DNA of 64,000 nt, from contig OY282558.1 in assembly GCA_958295665.1 (NCBI GenBank), positions 182,382,015 through 182,446,014 on the forward strand, in the 5' to 3' direction. The DNA is from Tipula vernalis (lineage: Eukaryota > Arthropoda > Insecta > Diptera > Tipulidae). Both the position numbers and the translations under genes were made by a program. A model generated the notes under the pieces. The model ran no database searches and was not told the origin of the DNA. It was given only the letters and a program-made list of their open reading frames with translations. This document shows positions 1 through 9,775 of this stretch, in pieces (position 1 is the stretch's first letter; the number at the start of each line of letters is the position of its first letter).

Positions 1-201
1 AAACATTATTCTACGTTCAGCCATGTAAAAACCAGTGTTGTTGAAAGATTTAATGGTACAATTAAGAAGCAGTTGTAGAAGATGTTTAGCCTTCATGAAT
101 CTTATGAATGATTAAAGAAGATAGTGGAGGACTATAACAATCAAAAACATAGAACAATTAAATTGGCACCGATGGAGGTTACTAAGAAAACTAAAAAATA
201 G
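1..201 (+). pseudogene. Maverick/Polinton-type integrase fragment (C-terminal core)
   Basis: Forward frame 1 reads a retroviral-type integrase segment: KHYSTFSHVKTSVVERFN, then a stop, and after a second stop VEDYNNQKHRTIKLAPMEV. The VERFN and YNNxxHRT blocks are the region around and after the catalytic Glu in Polinton/Maverick-type integrases and related transposon-derived integrases. Two internal stops (near 79 and 109) and a final TAG near 199 show decay. The upstream part lies outside the window. A Ginger or Gypsy integrase is a less likely alternative. I see no capsid or polymerase gene nearby. Confidence 0.55.
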
Positions 202-300
202 CTTCACGTGTCCTAAGATATTGATAAAAACAAATTTCTTGTCGATGAAAAATCCATATCAAACTGTATAACTAATATTTTACATATTTACATTACATGT

Positions 301-411
301 TTACTTGAGGATTATCAGGATCAACCAATAGCTGGACGGTTTTATGAGAAAGAACTCCAAAAGACAAACTATCCCAATGTCTACCGTGTGGATAACCGTA
401 TTTTTTTTTGA
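301..411 (+). pseudogene. integrase tail / chromodomain-like remnant
   Basis: A forward reading contains LEDYQDQPIAGRFYEKELQK followed by TNYPNVYRV and then a stop. This resembles the segment before and into the chromodomain of Polinton-type integrases (a DYQGxPIxGxFYExELQKTxYP pattern, recalled as a family tendency). It lies about 100 bp after the integrase fragment in the same direction, so both probably come from one degraded copy. The minus-strand ORF over this interval is a shadow. Similarity fades after about 411 and I cannot read the remaining stretch to 640. Confidence 0.4.
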
Positions 412-646
412 TAAAATTGTGGAGAAAAGTTGTATGCCGGGTCGCATATAGATTTTATTTTTGAATTTTATTGATAAATCTATAAGTGCCGAGTGGTGGC
501 CATGATTCAAGACAGTTGGCAAATAAATACTATGTAAAAAAAAAAGAAGCTTTTGATATACATAACCAAAGCAACCTTGATTATACCAGAGCCTACTCTA
601 TAAATAAGAGACTCCACATTGATTGAATATCTGTATTTTTTACTAA

Positions 647-675
647 TGCTGTGTGCCTCAAAAGACTTTTCAAAC
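647..675 (+). repeat. H1 left terminal inverted repeat
   Basis: TGCTGTGTGCCTCAAAAGAC followed by TTTTCAAAC pairs with the complement of 6636-6664, with one mismatch in the first 27 bases. It is preceded by TAA, the target duplication. Confidence 0.85.
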
Positions 676-842
676 TAAACTTTTGTAAGACTCAGTAATT
701 CATGCAATATTTAAATAGATGTCACTAGGTTAAAAGTATTCAAGTGTGCCTCATACATGCTTTGCTAATACCAAACTAAACTTTTTAAACGTCATTCAAA
801 TTTTATAAACAAATCAATATATTGTAAAATTATAAATTAACC

Positions 843-941
843 ATGATATTACCACACATGTTATTTACAAATGTTCTATTGTGCTACTACAAATGTCGTA
901 TAAATGAACGACGTTTAATAAAAGATAAACGTTTATTAAAA
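843..941 (+). pseudogene. HARBI1-like transposase of H1, exon 1
   Basis: An ATG-started open stretch of 33 codons, rich in basic residues towards its end, stops at a consensus donor (AAAA|GTAATT at 941/942). Its phase matches exon 2 at 4600. I infer it is the first exon because HARBI1 genes of insect Harbingers commonly have short N-terminal exons and because the remaining intron, once the nested LINE is removed, would be only about 90 bp. The continuation past 963 in this frame is LINE sequence, not part of the gene. Confidence 0.5.
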
Positions 942-950
942 GTAATTCAA

Positions 951-962
951 AATAAGATAAGA
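951..962. repeat. target-site duplication of the nested Jockey LINE (left copy)
   Basis: AATAAGATAAGA here matches 4528-4539 immediately after the LINE poly(A). Because of the adjoining A run only TAAGATAAGA is unambiguous. The repeat lies inside the H1 transposase intron. Confidence 0.8.
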
Positions 963-2478
963 CGATGTTATGTGTGGTGGTTTCCCAGGTTTTGGGATCA
1001 TAATTACTTCTGCAATTTTCCATAAGCTTGGTACAAATTTGATTCTAAATGCTGCATTTATAAGATTGGTGAGTTTCACCAGAGCTTTCCTTGGCAGTTC
1101 CTTTAAGATTTCTGCAGTAATAAGATCGTACCCAGGAGCTTTTTTCGTATTCATATTAGCTGTTATCTCACGCATTACTTCTTTTGGTGTTGTGGGTAGG
1201 ATTTCTTTACTTTCTTGCACAGCTTGTTCAGTTATTATCTCGGCTTCCAACGTTTGGTCTTCATGTGGCTGGAATATTTTTTCGAGGTGTTCGGCAAATT
1301 CTCGAGCTTTGTCTTCATTATTTCTAGCCCATTTCTCACCTGCTATTTTTATTGGGGGAATCTGCATTATTGGTCTTTTGATTCTTTTGGTTGCTTTCCA
1401 AAGAGAATAATCAGTACTGTTATCATTAGTTAATTTTCTTAAATAGTTGCTGATTGATTCATCTTTCAATTCTTTGATCTCTCTTCTTAATTGTTGAGTG
1501 AGGTTGTTCAAATGAGTTTTATCTTGGGGGGCCCTTGTTTGTTGCCATACTCTTCTCGCTCTTCTTTTTTCTGCGAGGAGTTCCCTAATTTCCATAGGGT
1601 AATTGTTTCCCTTGATTTTCGTTTTAATTTCAGGAGTATTTTCCCAAGCTGATTGCTGTATATCGTTTACAAATTTGTGCACTTCTTTGTCTAATTGTTC
1701 TTCAGTCTTTAATGGAACCATTAAGTTAATTTTTTCTTCTAGCGATAGTCTAAAGCATGCCCAATTAGTGTGATTATTTACTAGGAAAGGGTTTCTTTCT
1801 TTCTGAATGATTTTTTCACTTAACGTTAGAAGTATTGGTGAATGATCAGAGTTTAAGTCGTGGCTTTCATCTACTTGCACATAATTTACAGATATGTATG
1901 TTCTTTATTATAAAGAAATCAATCAGATCTGGCACTTTGTTTGGATCAGTTGGCCAGTAGGTTGGTTTTCCAGTTGAGAGGGCTTCACAACTGCATTTTC
2001 TGATAGCTTTTAGGAGTTCTTTACCCTTAGTTGTTGTTAATCTGGATCCCCAGTGGACATTTTTTGCATTAAAGTCTCCTCCAAGTACAAATCGTTTTCC
2101 TAATTTACTGAGGAACTCGAGATAATCTTTTTCTTTCATTGAGTGCTTCGGTGGGCAGTAAATACTAGCAATACAAATATAACTACTTTTGGATTTGACA
2201 ATAACAGCAGTTGCTTGTATTTCTTCCGTTTCATATTTTAACTCCTCATAGTGATGAATACTATTTCTAACAGCACTACCTCCTTTAGCAGTGTTTCCAG
2301 GGTGAATAGTGTGATATATTTGATAATTTTTAAATTTAATGTTTGAATGTCTAGTGAAGTGTGTTTCCGTGATGAGACATACATCGATTTTTTCTGTGTC
2401 CAGGACCATTTGCAGTTCTTGTTGATGTTGCATCAGTCCATTGGCATTCCAACATAAGATTCTAAGATCTTGGGCCAT
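963..2478 (-). pseudogene. Jockey ORF2: AP endonuclease plus truncated reverse transcriptase
   Basis: ORF2 starts at 2478 and overlaps the end of ORF1 by 17 bases. The first frame (1867-2478) is an AP endonuclease: LCWNANGL, ITETHF, YCPPKH, GGDFNAKNVHWGS and PDLIDFFI. A frameshift in the 1867-1880 overlap moves to a second frame (from 1880), which resumes with the catalytic NSDHSPI. It then runs through the linker to the start of the reverse transcriptase (KKAPGYDLITAEILKELP, PSLWKIAEVIMIPKPGKPP) and ends at the insertion boundary at 963. The last few codons of that open frame are host DNA. The RT catalytic YADD region is absent, so this copy cannot encode an active enzyme. Confidence 0.85.
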
Positions 2479-4060
2479 TTTTCTGTTTAGGGATGGCTCC
2501 CTTAGTGCTGTACTCTAGTTTCTGTAATCGCTCATCAAATGTATTTAGTCTGCTTAAAATTAATTTAAGTGTTTGACTTATATCATCATTTTGAGCAGTT
2601 TTTCCTGGATTTCCGTTGCTCATCATTACTTGAGCATAAGTCATTTTACCAAATTGTCCTTGAGTGGTTCCCGACACTCTACGATTTACTTCGGGTCGGT
2701 TCATCTTAACCGCTTGTTTCCTGAATGAACTTGGATTTTTAGCAATCACGTTCTTATTTTTGATATTATGCAGTTCAATAGCAACGCTGCATCCTCTGTA
2801 GTTAGCCGGATGGTTTTCTCCACAGTGAACGCATTTAGGTTGAACATTTTGGGCTTTTACACAATCTTTGGTATGATGTTTACCTAAACATTTGACACAC
2901 CTAGGTTCCCTGTTGCAATATTTTTGTGTATGTCCATAGGCTTGACATTGTTTACATTGTGGTATAAGCTTAGACCTTCTTAGAGGCTGAATAACCACTT
3001 TGCACCCCAAGATGTACTTAATTTGATAAATTTTTTCGATATCTTCATCAGTATCGAAGGTCAACATAAACATGTTGAGAGGTACTTTGCCTCTCCGTTT
3101 TAGCTTAATCGATGCTTCAGTTGCCTTAAATCCTTTTGCTTTCAGGTCATCGATTATTTTATCTGGTTTACACGTAGAGTGTAAGTTTTTAGCCATGACC
3201 CTAATTGGTCTGGTTTGTTTATCTTCAAACGTGTGCCAAGCACGTTTTTCTTCATTTAACATTTTTGTCAATTTTCTGTATGTTTCAGCATCTTCTAAGT
3301 TTATTTTGATGGTGTTTCCATTCATCACCTTTGCATTAAACTTATCAGTAGCAGTTATGGTTTTTATTTTTTCATAGAGTACATCGTAGTCTTTGACTTC
3401 ATCTATTACTATTGGTGGTGGTGGAGTTATTTTTTTTGGTTGTTTCTGGATAATATTTGGAACATTATCCTTTAATTGAGGTGGGGAGGGCGTATTATTC
3501 CGTCTCCTTTTTTTTCTCCCACCTTTAACTCTAATCCACTCAGTTTCTCGAGCTAGTTCGTCTTCATCCGTATGATACTCTTGTGGAGTTGTATTCTGGT
3601 TAGGAGTAGAACCGATGTCCTCCTTTGGCTTAAGAGCTTTAACTTCGTTTTCAAGCGTCTTCATACGCTCCTGCATCCATGCAATTGTAAGATTCAGTTG
3701 CTTATTTATATTGTTGGCTTCAACGAATGCATTATTAGCTTTACACAATTCATTGTGAAGCTTTTCTTCGTTTGTAAAACGAGTGTTGTGGCTGCTGGCC
3801 TCAATAGAGGGACTACCGCCTCTTTTCGGAGAATACGCGACTTTGTTACTCCTCTGGAAGGGATGTGAATTATCCTTTTCTATTTCACTCAAATGAGCTT
3901 GTTTATTCACCAACATGTCTTGGGATTGGTTAAAATAATTGTAGTATAGCAATGGCTGGTCTCCCGCAGAATCCATGAGACCGACCTCCGAAGAGGGTGG
4001 ATTTACCTGAGCAACAGGTGTACCACCTGGGGTATTAGTTTCCTTATTTGTTCTGCTCAT
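2462..4060 (-). CDS. Jockey ORF1 gag-like nucleic-acid-binding protein (532 aa)
   Basis: The frame is intact from ATG (MSRTNKETN) to stop, a usual length for Jockey-clade ORF1. Residues about 95-145 form a predicted coiled coil (NEEKLHNELCKANNAF onward). A basic, proline-rich stretch follows (GGRKKRRRNNTPSPP), and then the RRM-like/PRE_C2HC portion typical of insect Jockey gag. The C-terminal third carries three zinc knuckles: CKQCQAYGHTQKYC, CVKCLGKHHTKDC and CVHCGENHPANYRGC. Family knowledge: ORF1 coats the LINE RNA and directs it to the nucleus. It is one of only two long ORFs in the window that are still fully open, so this insertion may be comparatively young. Expression is doubtful because the copy is rearranged. 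Confidence 0.85.
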   Translation of the reverse strand: MSRTNKETNTPGGTPVAQVNPPSSEVGLMDSAGDQPLLYYNYFNQSQDMLVNKQAHLSEIEKDNSHPFQRSNKVAYSPKRGGSPSIEASSHNTRFTNEEKLHNELCKANNAFVEANNINKQLNLTIAWMQERMKTLENEVKALKPKEDIGSTPNQNTTPQEYHTDEDELARETEWIRVKGGRKKRRRNNTPSPPQLKDNVPNIIQKQPKKITPPPPIVIDEVKDYDVLYEKIKTITATDKFNAKVMNGNTIKINLEDAETYRKLTKMLNEEKRAWHTFEDKQTRPIRVMAKNLHSTCKPDKIIDDLKAKGFKATEASIKLKRRGKVPLNMFMLTFDTDEDIEKIYQIKYILGCKVVIQPLRRSKLIPQCKQCQAYGHTQKYCNREPRCVKCLGKHHTKDCVKAQNVQPKCVHCGENHPANYRGCSVAIELHNIKNKNVIAKNPSSFRKQAVKMNRPEVNRRVSGTTQGQFGKMTYAQVMMSNGNPGKTAQNDDISQTLKLILSRLNTFDERLQKLEYSTKGAIPKQKNGPRS

Positions 4061-4129
4061 TGCTCATTTATAGTGTATTGCACTCGCCTCTAGTATTTCG
4101 CCGATGCTTCACATCGTTGCCCGGGTGTT

Positions 4130-4493
4130 ACCACGTGGAGGTATACTAGACACATTTGGTGGTTTCTACATAGTTGCAGCGTTGGAATATAGACCACGAG
4201 ATACATGGCTATAGACGGTCAACCCCTACCCTATTGAGACGCACCCAACACCCTATGATGACTTAAAAGAACCAAACCTTTTGAGCTGGTGTGATTGTCA
4301 GTTTAAGCAGCATTATGCTGATCTAAAATCCACAACAAAGATGTGGTTTACATCAATTTACCAAACACTATGGAATGCCAATGGGAAGAAGCCATAGATT
4401 AATTTAAGTTAGTAAATTAAGTCAGAAACAAATTGCTAATTAGTCCAGGAGACTAGATTGTAATTACATAAAATAAATAAATAAAATTTATTT

Positions 4494-4529
<36 letters not shown>
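4130..4529 (+). pseudogene. sense-orientation 3' end of the Jockey LINE with poly(A)
   Basis: A forward reading ending at a TAG near 4398 (LLSWCDCQFKQHYADL then KMWFTSIYQTLWNANGKKP) is followed by a short 3' UTR, AATAAA-type repeats (about 4472-4486) and a poly(A) run at 4500-4529. I interpret it as the end of ORF2 and the 3' UTR of the same Jockey copy whose 5' part is inverted to the left. The ORF2 match itself is weak. Position and poly(A) are the main evidence. Confidence 0.6.
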
Positions 4530-4531
<2 letters not shown>

Positions 4532-4539
4532 AGATAAGA
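4528..4539. repeat. target-site duplication of the Jockey LINE (right copy)
   Basis: AATAAGATAAGA directly follows the poly(A) and matches 951-962. Confidence 0.8.
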
Positions 4540-4599
4540 TAAATATGTATATTTAATTTGTGAGGTTATGTTACAGTAACATTTTTTTTTTATTTGTAG

Positions 4600-5593
4600 G
4601 TAACACGAAACTATACCAAATCTGAAATTTGCAAGCATATATTTGCTAATGACAATGCTTATATCCGCAAACACTTAAGAGTATCTGCTGATTCGCTTAA
4701 TAAAATATGCGGTCTATTCGTCCAACATCAAACTTGTAACGGTTTCAAATTTCCAATAAAATTCCGTGTTTCTATATTGGCTGGCCAGTGGAGCGAGCTA
4801 TAGGGTGACAGGTATAAGTTTTAAAATATCAAGATATTCTGTGAGAACGATTGTACACAAAATTTTTGATATGTTTGTAGAGCTCGCACCAAAGGTAATA
4901 AAATTGCCAAGTTTAGATTCGTATAGTGTTATTGGCGAACAATTTAACCGACGATCAGGTACTTCAATATTTTCGAAAGCGTTAGGTGCTATTGATGGAT
5001 GCCACATAAAAATTGTTGTACCAACTGCGTTACACAGTCAATATATAAATCGTAAACTTGATTACAGCATTAATTTAATGGCTGTATGTGATAGTTCTGG
5101 TAAATATATTAATATTTGTTGTGGATACCCGGGTTCTGTACATGACCAAAGGGTCCTACGGAATAGTCAATTATATCGCAAACAAACCTTCCCACCTTAT
5201 GGATTTTTTCTATTAGGTGACAGTGGATACAAATGTTCATTAGATCCGGTAGCTATTATCACACCGTTTGTAAGAAAGAGCAACTTAACCGCAGTAGAAA
5301 AAAAATTTAACATTGTGCATAGCAAAGCAAGAAGCATTGTGGAAAATGCATTCGGAATAATGAAAACACGATGGCGGGCGATTTTTTTAAAATCACTAGA
5401 ATTGAAAATTTCAAATTGCGTAAATGTTATAACCACCTGTTGTGTAATGCACAATATTTGCATTAATGAGAGTTTTGAATTGGAACCGTTTGAAGAAGTC
5501 CTAGATGAATACTTCGATAATTCTAATAATAATGCAGATGATGAAACAGCTCTAGCTTTTCGTAGGACGTTGTTACAAGGATTATTGGCATAG
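4600..5593 (+). pseudogene. HARBI1-like DDE transposase of H1, exon 2 (frameshifted)
   Basis: The exon follows a polypyrimidine tract and TTTGTAG acceptor at 4597-4599. The first part (4600 to about 4765) reads YTKSEICKHIF...RKHLRVSADSL, the N-terminal region of HARBI1 proteins. A one-base shift then moves the frame to 4766-5593, which is open for 275 codons. In that frame there is an HTH-like WLASGASYRVTGISFKISRY and a full DDE triad: D77 in GAIDGCHI, D127 in GSVHDQRV and E193 in RSIVENAFGIMKTRW. The protein cuts and rejoins H1 DNA together with the Myb-like partner. Only the frameshift near 4765, and the LINE in the upstream intron, separate it from an intact gene. AATAAA-like signals follow the stop at about 5615. 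Confidence 0.85.
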
Positions 5594-5755
5594 ATTAAGA
5601 AACCTTCCTAAAGAAATAAATATAATATAATAAAACAATTTGAATTCAAATATTAATTCAGTTTTTTATTTAAAAACAATATATATAAATTATTATAAAA
5701 GAAAAATAATTGTGATGATATAAAAATTCTTGAAATAATTCAGCTTTTCAAAATA

Positions 5756-6422
5756 TCATTCATCATCACTGGAACTAGAAAGTTCCACCAAACTGGACAT
5801 ATACTTTATGTACAATTTGGTGGCTTTTCTTAATAGTTTCCTGTCTTCATCTTCATCGAATGTAGTGGTTTTTCTCTTCCGATTCGAAGTGGACGGTTGT
5901 GAGTTTTGACTGGTCGATGGTGCCCTGTCTTCCTCGGTGTCGTTGATGTTAGGCGGATTTATATTATGCCGCTCTGAAGAATACTCGGCAGCTTTCGGCC
6001 CTGTATTTTCTGTGCCTCTGCCTGTAGGTGGCTCAAGTATTGTCTAAAAATAGAATAAAAAGCTATATCATTTAATATATTACATATTTATATAATCTAC
6101 CTTATATACATATTATTCATTATGTTGCTCCATTTTTTTTTTAATTTTCGCCAGTCATCTGTGTTGATTTGAGCCTCCTCTCCAACATTCCTGTATAAAA
6201 ATGAATAAAGAATTATTTAAATAGCTATTTAAACTAATTAATTAATTTATCTTACTCCCAACTGGATTGGACGTCGAAAAGCTTTCCATTGAAGACGTTT
6301 TCAAGTTTTATTCTGGCCTTTATACATTTTTCGGTTTCTTCTTGAGTCCCTATTTAAAAAAAAGTAAATTTAATTAAAATGGAAAAACCACGAATTATGT
6401 AAATTATCTATTTAAACTTACA
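5756..6422 (-). pseudogene. Myb/SANT-like protein of H1 (multi-exon)
   Basis: On the minus strand four exon pieces with GT..AG borders can be read: ending at 6422, then 6349-6256, 6190-6101 and 6043-5756. The first three join in phase into a trihelix/SANT-like domain: RTYSVRWTQEETEKCIKARI, VQSSWENVGEEAQ, TDDWRKLKKKWSNI. The last exon ends in an acidic tail (ELSSSSDDE). Family knowledge: Harbinger transposons need this second protein to bring the transposase to the nucleus and to the TIRs. The last exon changes frame partway (near 6000), so a small indel is likely. I see no convincing start codon upstream of the A run at about 6451. It is arranged tail to tail with the transposase. Confidence 0.68.
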
Positions 6423-6635
6423 GCGCACAGAATACGTTCTCTTTGCAATTTTTTTTTTTTAATCTTTATATTTTTGTAATTTATTTTTATGAATTTTTCT
6501 TTAGTTTTTCAGTTACTTACTACGCATACTACATGTTTTAAACAGTAAATCATATAAATTCAAAATTCGTCGAAAAGTAACCTCGTAAATTGTCTTTTCA
6601 TCTAGCATCTATGAGAGAATAGCGAAAGCTTCAAA

Positions 6636-6664
6636 ATTTGAAAAGTCTTCTGAGGCACACAGCA
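6636..6664 (-). repeat. H1 right terminal inverted repeat
   Basis: The sequence TGAAAAGTCTTCTGAGGCAC ending CACAGCA is the inverted partner of 647-675. It is followed by TAA (6665-6667), matching the duplication on the left side. Confidence 0.85.
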
Positions 6665-6667
6665 TAA

Positions 6668-7365
6668 GCGTTATTTAAGAAAGAATTCAAATATAACAAA
6701 AAAACAAAACTGAGGTTTTAATTATTTGAATAACTAAAGCAAATGAATCAGAGCTCATGAGAAGTAAGCCACAATCACAGTCTTAACGATTCTGATTGGG
6801 TCTCTTATGATCGCCATTCATTTGCTTTAATTGTTAAAACAATTATTTAATTAAATTAAGCCTTTTATTAGTATAACAAAAATTAACCAATGAAACTTTG
6901 GTTGAATTCTAATGGATCCGAAAAATAAATCGAGACCATAAAGCCCATCAAAAATCAGCGAACATATGGAGCGAAATTCTTCACACCGAGTACACCATTT
7001 CTCTCTTTTGAAACTATCCGAAACACTTTCCGCTGTAGCCTGTGGACCGTTAATTTGTCTTATATTTTGTTAGTGAATTATTAATACGAGTAATTACTCA
7101 GTATATTGAACGGCAATGAATTTTAGAATGAATTGTTGAATGACTGAATGCCCCCATTTTCTGTTTATATATAGGGGAAAGTCGCCTAAGTCCTACCCTC
7201 AATGATTTCAAAAGTACTTTTCCCGCCATTCAAATGGTACAGTTTATAGTTATCCTGCTCGGTTGTAATGATGCGCCTAGACAGTGCGCATCCGCGTTTC
7301 AAAGAATTTAGAATGTTTCTGGTAAACAAATTCATTTATAGTCGTTTGAGTATAATTTTCATCTA
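6668..7365. other. gene-free stretch with a hairpin repeat
   Basis: I see no coding sequence. A palindromic repeat occupies about 6716-6848 (listed separately). The remainder is AT-rich, contains a short CG-richer patch near 7255-7320, and matches nothing I recognise. Confidence 0.5.
6716..6848. repeat. hairpin MITE-like repeat
   Basis: The left arm (TTTTAATTATTTGAATAACT then AAAGCAAATGAATC) pairs imperfectly with the right arm (CCATTCATTTGCTTTAATTG then TTAAAAC). The loop is about 50 bp. No clear target duplication is visible, so the element type is unknown. Confidence 0.5.
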
Positions 7366-8290
7366 GTGTGTGGAAGAGTGAGTCATATTTATTTGATATT
7401 TAATTATACAACAGCCAATCCAACCCCGGACATAAAAGCCGAGACTGTCGCCGTGGCCGTCTACAGCAATTGGATTGCCCGCTTTGGGGTGCCCGCAACA
7501 ATAGTCACAGACCAAGGGGCACATTTTGAATCCGAACTATTCATAGAGTTATAATCCGAAGTGCAACGGCGCGATCAAAATATTCCACTGAACACTTAAG
7601 GCAGCCATAATGTGTCACCAGAGGCAAGAGTGGACACGTATATTGTCAACAGTGCTCCTAGGACTTCGTACCATATACCGAGAGGATTTTAAAACGACGT
7701 CAGCAGAGTTGGTATTCAGACAGAATATATGAGTGCCGACCCAACTAATCACTGAAGACACTAAAACAACCAGCCAGTCGGAGTTCATGGAAGAATTGCA
7801 AAAGGATTTTGCACAAATTTGCCCTTCTCCATCTTTACGTCATTGCGACGGCAAAATTTTTGGTCGTAACGGAGCTAAATTCGTGTCCTAAGGATTTTGT
7901 GTGCACCGGTGCACTAAGGAAATCCCTACAACCTCCGAAAGAGGGTCCTTTCCCAGTGGTTAGTTTGGATGAAGAAACATTCACGCTGGACAAGGCCAGC
8001 ACTGCAAGGTGTCGGTCGCAAGACTTAAACCGTGCTTTGCAGAGAACGAACAAGACAGTAACACGTCAACAGCTACGTACAATTACACTTCTACGAACAC
8101 AACAAAAAATATAAATAGACAGAGACAACAGGACAAGCCGACGGACAAGCACAAACAAACAGAGTTTGGCAAACCAAGCAACAGTACAAAAGTAAAACCA
8201 TGTCTAATAATCGCTCAACTACCAGGAATGGCCACCACAAGAGTCAATATGCGGTTAGAAGACGCTATACGTCGAAATTGATTTATCGTC
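7366..8290 (+). pseudogene. Ty3/Gypsy integrase C-terminal fragment
   Basis: Several forward frames together read a Gypsy integrase. They contain TPDIKAETVAVAVYSNWIAR and FGVPATIVTDQGAHFESELF (the second catalytic Asp in TDQG), then QEWTRILSTVLLGLRTIYRE, KTTSAELVF, the tail motif RCTGALRKSLQPP-type, and VARLKPCFAENE. A basic terminal stretch (RRRYTSKL) lies near 8265. These are standard landmarks of insect Gypsy pol from the integrase core to its C-terminus. Stops and frameshifts separate the pieces and the segment around the catalytic Glu is gone. No LTR is recognisable on either side, so this is an old fragment. Confidence 0.75.
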
Positions 8291-8420
8291 ATGACTCAAT
8301 AAATACCAGGTTAGTGCTCAATCTGTAAACAAATGGCTATCTTGTTTTTTGTGACAATTCTAATATAAAAAGACGTATAAATTACTACAACAAGTAAAAA
8401 AACGAAAAATAAAAAAAAAA

Positions 8421-8869
8421 ATGGAGGTGTGGCCAACACACGACTTTCTTTTACGAACAAAGAATTTTAAGAAATTATATTTGTTTTTTATAATTTTTTA
8501 TTTTTATTTTTTTTTATTTTTTGGAAACATTTTGTATTAAATAGTTTTTTGTAAACTTTATACTTTTTAAGATATTTGCAAAATAAATTTTCTGGACCAA
8601 GAGAGTGGCCACTTCCGGTTAGCCGATTTGGAGTAAAATTCACTGGGAACTCCCAATTTATCAAAAAAAGCTTAAATCTGAAGTTTCAGTTTGATTGGTT
8701 AAATCATCTGGGCTGTAGAGAGGACACAGACTAACAGACAGACACCATTTCGAAACCCACTTTTTCGGACTCAGCGGACCCCAAAACAGATAAATCTCTA
8801 AAAATCTCAAGGTCCAAAATTTTCATGATTACTATAATTTATTTTACTTACGTAAAAGAAAGTAATAAC
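8421..8869. repeat. dispersed repeat A, copy 1
   Basis: It begins ATGGAGGTGTGGCCAACACA and ends CGTAAAAGAAAGTAATAA. A second copy lies at 23440-24332 with the same start and end and several shared internal blocks (GAGAGTGGCCACTT, GAAGTTTCAGTT, GATTGGTTAAA, CATTTCGAAACCCAC-type). Near both ends is CTTTCTTTTACG or its complement, a possible 12-bp terminal inverted repeat. It has no coding capacity, so a non-autonomous DNA element or MITE is likely; its class is unknown. Confidence 0.65.
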
Positions 8870-8934
8870 TTGAAACCATGATGAACTAGTACTATTGACT
8901 TAAAATGTTATCTTCTTATATACGAGTATATTTA

Positions 8935-9249
8935 TACGTGTCCGAATTCCGTGATATTTTTTTTTTATAATAATTTTGACGTGAGTGAAATAATTCTCTC
9001 TTCCATATTTTGTTATAAGTTCCTTAAAAATGTTATTTTATTTTTTATACAAATTTATTTGAACTATTTTTTTTAAAATAAATGAACGTGATGCGGCTTA
9101 GTTATTGTTATTGCGCGGTTTTGTTTTTGAATATTATTAAAGAAGTGTCAAATTTACAATACGTAGCGGCTGTGATAATTTGGTTGCATATAAAATAATG
9201 TCATAATTATTACAGTAGAAACATTTATCACAGAAACCGGACACGTCCC
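8935..9249. mobile_element. small Harbinger-like MITE next to H2
   Basis: The left end TACGTGTCCGAATTCCGTGA matches the complement of the right end ATCACAGAAACCGGACACGT. These termini are close relatives of the H2 terminus that starts only 20 bp away at 9270. The body has no ORF. The left flank is TTA, but the right flank does not match it, so the target duplication is not supported. Confidence 0.5.
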
Positions 9250-9421
9250 AAATAAAAATATTTTACTTAGGACGTGTCCGATTTCTGTGCGAAATAATTT
9301 TTTTGTGATGAATTAATGTTAAACTGTACGCAACCAAATTATTACAGCACCGGTGTTTTATAATTTTGACATGTCCGTAACAATTCTTGTTTCTGTGCCG
9401 GTGAAGTACACAAAATAACTT

Positions 9422-9751
9422 TTACGAGTATTTAATTTGATATAAATAATATAATAAGTTCCAGCATTTTCTAGTGTCCAGCATTTTGTGAACAATATCA
9501 CAAACTGTGTATCTTGATATGTTCATTGCTGCACCTACAATTTTATAAATAGTCCCACTTGTCAGCCACAGCAAAAATATCATTAGTTCCATTTCCAGTC
9601 CCCAACCATGGTTTTTATTGGGCAAGAATTTGCTAATAGCGATGAAAGTGTTCGACGATATCCTTAAATACATTCTCGTCACAGGATCATTATAACTAGG
9701 TATTGAATTAACAATACTGTTTGTTGAGGAAATTGTGTACATTATTGGTCG
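9422..9751 (-). pseudogene. HARBI1-like transposase N-terminus of H2, exon 2
   Basis: A minus-strand acceptor (TTCTTGCAG before 9751) opens a frame RPIMYTISS...NDPVTRMYLRISSNTF. It continues with FLLWLTSGTIYKIVGAAMNI and SRYTVCDIVHKML, closely parallel to the FLYWLASGASYRVTGISFKI segment of the H1 transposase. It is the DNA-binding N-terminal region of HARBI1 proteins. The similarity breaks off near 9470, just before where the DDE core should begin, so the catalytic half is missing through an internal deletion. Confidence 0.72.
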
Positions 9752-9775
9752 CTGCAAGAAAGAATTTTGTTAATA

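Larger units (their letters stand above)
963..4529. mobile_element. Jockey-clade LINE, twin-primed (5' part inverted)
   Basis: From 963 to roughly 4130 the element is antisense: 5' leader, ORF1, and ORF2 as far as the start of the reverse transcriptase. From roughly 4130 to 4500 it runs in sense, ending in a poly(A) of about 30 A at 4500-4529. A 10-12 bp target duplication (TAAGATAAGA) flanks the whole unit. This is the layout produced by twin priming, where the 5' portion is inverted relative to the 3' end; the middle of ORF2 is missing. The insertion is in the intron of the H1 transposase gene. The exact inversion junction between 4061 and 4290 cannot be placed by eye. Confidence 0.82.
647..6664. 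mobile_element. PIF/Harbinger transposon H1 (with nested Jockey LINE)
   Basis: The ends are inverted repeats: the left end begins TGCTGTGTGCCTCA at 647 and the right end is its complement, finishing at 6664. About 27 bp match with one mismatch. Both ends are flanked by TAA (644-646 and 6665-6667), the 3-bp TWA target duplication typical of PIF/Harbinger. Inside are the two genes expected of an autonomous Harbinger: a HARBI1-type DDE transposase (+) and a Myb/SANT-like protein (-), arranged tail to tail. Without the nested Jockey LINE (963-4529) the element would be about 2.4 kb. Frameshifts in both genes make this copy non-autonomous. Confidence 0.88.

Noticed and set aside
970..1410. 146-codon plus-strand ORF
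   Set aside because: Shadow of the Jockey ORF2 on the opposite strand.
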